Positions 61,276-64,000 of a stretch of DNA of 64,000 nucleotides are shown one piece after another. The position numbers were made by a program, and so were the translations under genes. The notes under the pieces are model-generated. The model had not been told where the DNA came from, did no database searches, and saw only the letters and a program-made list of their open reading frames with translations. Source of the DNA: Streptomyces sp. XY006 (GTDB lineage: Bacteria > Actinomycetota > Actinomycetes > Streptomycetales > Streptomycetaceae); NCBI RefSeq assembly GCF_002237655.1, contig NZ_NOKT01000011.1:124001-188000 (forward strand). The letters are read 5' to 3'. The first letter of the stretch is position 1. Each line of letters starts with the position of its first letter.

Positions 61276-62754
61276 TCACCCATGAGGCACCGCGTCGCGC
61301 GCCACCACCCGTACGGTGCGGACCGAGGGGTCGGCCGCGTCCGGGATGAGGACGCCGTGGTCGGCGCCGCTGCGCAGGTAGTCCAGGACCGCGTCGGTGA
61401 TCACCTCGCCGGGTGCCACCACCGGCACGCCCGGCGGGTAGGGGCTGATCATCTCCGCGGCGATCCGTCCCGCGGCCCGCTCGGCGGGCACGTGCTCGGC
61501 AGGGGCGAAGAACGCCGCCCGGGGCAGCATGGCCTGCTCCAGCTCCAGCACCGAGGGCTCGGGCAGCCGCACCGGCGGCCGCCGCTCGACCTCGCCGGCG
61601 TGCTCCACGAGCGCCCGCAGGGCGTCCACCAGCACCTGCTCGGTCTCGTCGTCGTCCGCGTACGTGATCGAGGCGCTGATGCGGCAGCTGTCCGAACCGC
61701 CGACGTCCACGTGGCGGTGGGCGCGCAGCCACTCCGCGGCCTGCATGCCGCTCATGCCGAGCTCGCGTACGTCGATCACGAGCTTGAGCGGGTCCAGGTC
61801 GGCGGCGAGCCCCTCGTGCACGACCTCCCGGCCCATGGGCCGCAGACCGGGCAGCTCCGCGACCGCCGTCCGGACGCGTTCGGCGCGGCGGAGGGCCGCC
61901 TCCAGGAGCTCGTGCCCCTGCTCGACCATCTGGCGCCGCCAGCCGTCGAGCGTGGCGTACACGAGCGAGGAGGCGCTGGTGGTGCCCAGCAGGTCCTCCC
62001 GCTGTTTGAGGGCCTCGGGTGAGATGCGGTCGTACTGGAGGTGGAAGACGGAGCTCTGCTCCACCGCCCCGCCCATCTTGTGCACGCTGGTGACCACCAG
62101 GTCGGCCTCGGCGTCCATGCCCCAGGCGGGCAGGGCCGGGTGGAAGGGCAGATGGGCGCCCCAGGCCTCGTCGAGGATGACGGGCACGTCGAACTCGTGG
62201 CACACCCGGGCCACTCCCCGGACGTCCGCGCAGGAGCCCCAGTCGGTGGGCGTGATGAGCGGCATGCCCTTGGCGTCGGGGTGCTCCTCAAGGCGCCGGC
62301 GCACGTCGTCCGGCTCGGGCGGGTGGGCCAGGTGCCGTTCGGTGTCGAACGTGGGGTGGACCCAGATCGGTTCGACGCCGTTGACGACGACGGCCGCGAC
62401 GACGGCCTTGTGCGCGTTGCGCGACAGCAGCAGCTTCTCCCCCGGGCCGGCCGCGGCGAGCATGGCGGTCTTCACGGACAGCGAGCTGCCGCAGGTGGAG
62501 AAGAACGCGTGCTCGGCGCCGACCGCGTCCGCCATGAGTTCCTGGGCCCGGCTGAGGACGCCCTGCGACTGGCGGCGGTCGTCCAGGCCGTTGAGCGAGA
62601 GCACGTCGGAGCGGAACACGTCCAGCCCGACGATCGCGGCGACCCGGGGGTCCACTCCCCTGCCCTGCTTGTGGCCCGGCGGGCCGTAGGCGATGTCACC
62701 GCGGCGCCGGAAGTCCTCCAGCGCCTCCAGGACGGGCACGCGCGAGTGGTCCAT
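61276..62754 (-). CDS. Orn/Lys/Arg-type PLP decarboxylase family protein
   Basis: A 492-residue fold-type I PLP enzyme starting at ATG 62754. It carries the major-domain markers YGPPGHKQGRGV, FFSTCGSSLSVKTAMLAA, LSRNAHKAVVAAVVV, ILDEAWGAHLPFHPALP (cofactor Asp), and TSVHKMGGAVEQSS with the predicted Schiff-base Lys226; the C-terminal part includes MISPYPPGVPVVAPGEVIT. This matches the arginine/lysine/ornithine decarboxylase group lacking the N-terminal wing of large inducible enzymes. Which amino acid it uses cannot be read. It points toward the precursor-like operon with a 108-nt gap and is divergent from the M20 gene. Confidence 0.92.
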   Translation of the reverse strand: MDHSRVPVLEALEDFRRRGDIAYGPPGHKQGRGVDPRVAAIVGLDVFRSDVLSLNGLDDRRQSQGVLSRAQELMADAVGAEHAFFSTCGSSLSVKTAMLAAAGPGEKLLLSRNAHKAVVAAVVVNGVEPIWVHPTFDTERHLAHPPEPDDVRRRLEEHPDAKGMPLITPTDWGSCADVRGVARVCHEFDVPVILDEAWGAHLPFHPALPAWGMDAEADLVVTSVHKMGGAVEQSSVFHLQYDRISPEALKQREDLLGTTSASSLVYATLDGWRRQMVEQGHELLEAALRRAERVRTAVAELPGLRPMGREVVHEGLAADLDPLKLVIDVRELGMSGMQAAEWLRAHRHVDVGGSDSCRISASITYADDDETEQVLVDALRALVEHAGEVERRPPVRLPEPSVLELEQAMLPRAAFFAPAEHVPAERAAGRIAAEMISPYPPGVPVVAPGEVITDAVLDYLRSGADHGVLIPDAADPSVRTVRVVARDAVPHG

Positions 62755-63009
62755 GGTTCCTCCCGGATCCGGCCCGCCCCGCCGCCGCGGCGTCCACGCT
62801 GTCGTGACCGGCGGGTACACCGACCGTGTTGCACCGGGGCACCGCTCGAAACGCGCCGGGTGGTGTCACCGCTGCGGTCGGTGAAACCCGTCGGGGACGG
62901 ACCGCGGCGGCGGCGCCTGCCGGTCCCGCGTTCCCGGACCGGCCGGGAGCCCGGTCGGCCGGCCCGGGAAGCGTGTGCCGCACGCCGCCCCTGACACCGA
63001 GGAGGCCCC

Positions 63010-64000
63010 GTGGCCCTGATCCGCGACGACGTACACCTCGCCCTCCGTGAGGAGGTGGCCGCGCGGGCCGACGCGCTGTGGGACGTGGCCCTGCGGCTGC
63101 ACGCCGACCCCGAGTATGCCTTCGCCGAGCACCGGGCCGCGGCCCTGCTCTCGGGCGAACTGGAGCGCGCCGGGTTCGCCGTGGAGCGCGGCGTGGCCGG
63201 GATGCCGACCGCGTTCACCGGCCGCTCGGGCCGGGGCCGGCCCACCGTGGCGCTGCTGATGGAGTACGACGCCCTGCCCGGCCTCGGCCACGCGTGCGGG
63301 CACAACCTGATCGCGGCGGCGGGGCTCGGGGCCGCCCTGGCCCTGGGCGCCGTGCCCGGGCTGTCCGCCGGTTCGGTGCTGGCCGTGGGCACGCCCGCCG
63401 AGGAGGGCGGCGGCGGCAAGGCCCTGGAGGTGGAGGCCGGTGTCTTCGACGACGTCGACGCGGCGCTGATGTTCCACCCGGGCGTGCACAGCTGGGCCCG
63501 GGCGCCGCTGACGGCGCAGGTGCAGTACCGGGTGGCCTTCCACGGCCGGGCCGCGCACCCCACGGGCAACCCGACCGAGGGCATCGACGCGCTCGCGGCC
63601 CTGGTGGAGCTGTTCAACGTGCTGTCCGCGCTGGGGCGGCGGCTGCCGGAGGGCTCGCACGTGCAGGGCATCGTCACCCACGGCGGGACGGCGACGAACA
63701 TCGTGCCCGAGTTCGCGGAGGGCCGGTTCGGGCTGCGTGCGGCGACGACCGAGGCGCTGGAGGACCTCACCGAGCGGCTGCGGGTCTGCGCGGACGGCGT
63801 GGCCCGGGCCACCGGCACCACCACCGAGGTGGAGCGGGCGACCGTGCGCTACGAGCACTTCCGGGACAGCGAGGTGCTCTCCGGGCGGTTCGCCGCGCAC
63901 CTGGCCCGGGCCGGGATCCCGCTGTCCCCGCCCGCGCCGGGCGTCTACCTGGGCTCGTCCGACATCGGCAACGTCAGCACGCGCGTGCCCGCCATCCACC
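63010..64000 (+). CDS. M20-family amidohydrolase/peptidase (cut by window end)
   Basis: The visible 330 residues start at GTG 63010 behind GGAGG. Metal and active-site motifs of the M20D (aminoacylase/AbgB-like) subfamily are visible: VALLMEYDALPGLGHACGHNLIAAAGLG with HACGHN, GTPAEEGGGGK, FHPGVHSWARAP and AFHGRAAHPTGNPTEGIDA. Family members hydrolyse N-acyl amino acids or small peptides using Zn/Mn. The C-terminal part lies beyond the window. It shares a 255-nt divergent region with the PLP decarboxylase. Confidence 0.92.
   Translation, partial: MALIRDDVHLALREEVAARADALWDVALRLHADPEYAFAEHRAAALLSGELERAGFAVERGVAGMPTAFTGRSGRGRPTVALLMEYDALPGLGHACGHNLIAAAGLGAALALGAVPGLSAGSVLAVGTPAEEGGGGKALEVEAGVFDDVDAALMFHPGVHSWARAPLTAQVQYRVAFHGRAAHPTGNPTEGIDALAALVELFNVLSALGRRLPEGSHVQGIVTHGGTATNIVPEFAEGRFGLRAATTEALEDLTERLRVCADGVARATGTTTEVERATVRYEHFRDSEVLSGRFAAHLARAGIPLSPPAPGVYLGSSDIGNVSTRVPAIH

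Overview
The window is a stretch of a very high-GC actinobacterial chromosome, almost certainly Streptomyces. Coding density is high with strong third-position G/C bias, GTG and TTG starts are common, many genes have clear GGAGG-type ribosome sites, and the families are Streptomyces-typical: NarL-type two-component pair, SpoIIE/GAF phosphatases, an ANTAR protein, GH46 chitosanase, streptogrisin-like protease, LAxTG-type wall protein, and LLM flavin enzymes. I see no tRNA, rRNA, insertion sequence, integrase or CRISPR array.

Layout. 1-2.9 kb: the start of an MFS exporter, a membrane-anchored Mrr-like nuclease, a small secreted protein and two adjacent DksA/TraR-type zinc-finger proteins. 3.1-8.3 kb: a five-gene forward run (histidine kinase, response regulator, small exported protein, fused SecDF, acetoacetate-decarboxylase-like protein). 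8.3-14.5 kb: glycosyltransferase, a HEAT-repeat gene that appears frameshifted near its 5' end, LLM oxidoreductase, a NADAR-domain protein and a secreted serine protease. 14.7-22.8 kb: SRPBCC protein, zinc ribbon, DUF5949-like protein, phosphoglucomutase, small basic or alanine-rich proteins, a lipoprotein, a sugar-epimerase-like protein sharing a palindromic operator with an ABM-domain monooxygenase, and a diacylglycerol-kinase-like protein. 23-33.3 kb: a coupled SRPBCC/LLM pair, a GNAT protein, an AMIN-like secreted protein, two large sensor-phosphatases flanking a GAF-ANTAR protein, and a decayed ankyrin gene. 33.2-39.8 kb: a 60-residue protein, aldo/keto reductase, chitosanase with an upstream 21-bp palindrome, EamA and MMPL transporters and a TauE-like permease. 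40-46.5 kb: a 23-bp tandem repeat, a large DUF1996 wall-anchored protein, GNAT, BrkB, a flavodoxin-like protein, a DUF3618/holin-X pair and a second SRPBCC protein. 46.5-54 kb: a 1439-residue P-type ATPase with a histidine-rich partner, then a nucleotidyltransferase/BON/phosphoesterase operon with a SigB-like promoter. 54-57.3 kb: PhoD phosphatase and a chitin-binding S1 protease. 57.3-64 kb: a tightly coupled reverse operon of unknown function led by a 62-residue precursor-like peptide, an Orn/Lys/Arg-type decarboxylase and a divergent M20 amidohydrolase cut by the window end.

How the parts relate. Several sections look like general stress or envelope physiology (SpoIIE/ANTAR signalling, DUF3618/holin-X, SRPBCC, P-type ATPase, phosphoesterase operon) mixed with saprophytic secretion (chitosanase, two serine proteases, PhoD, wall-anchored protein, extra SecDF). 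The best candidate for an undescribed system is the operon at 57279-61167: a small leader-like peptide, an unknown helical protein, two paralogs sharing a THxxFHLTDWG motif and a serine beta-lactamase-fold hydrolase, joined by 4-nt start/stop overlaps and preceded by an AT-rich control region. Its function is inference. Perfect inverted repeats mark terminators at many convergent junctions.
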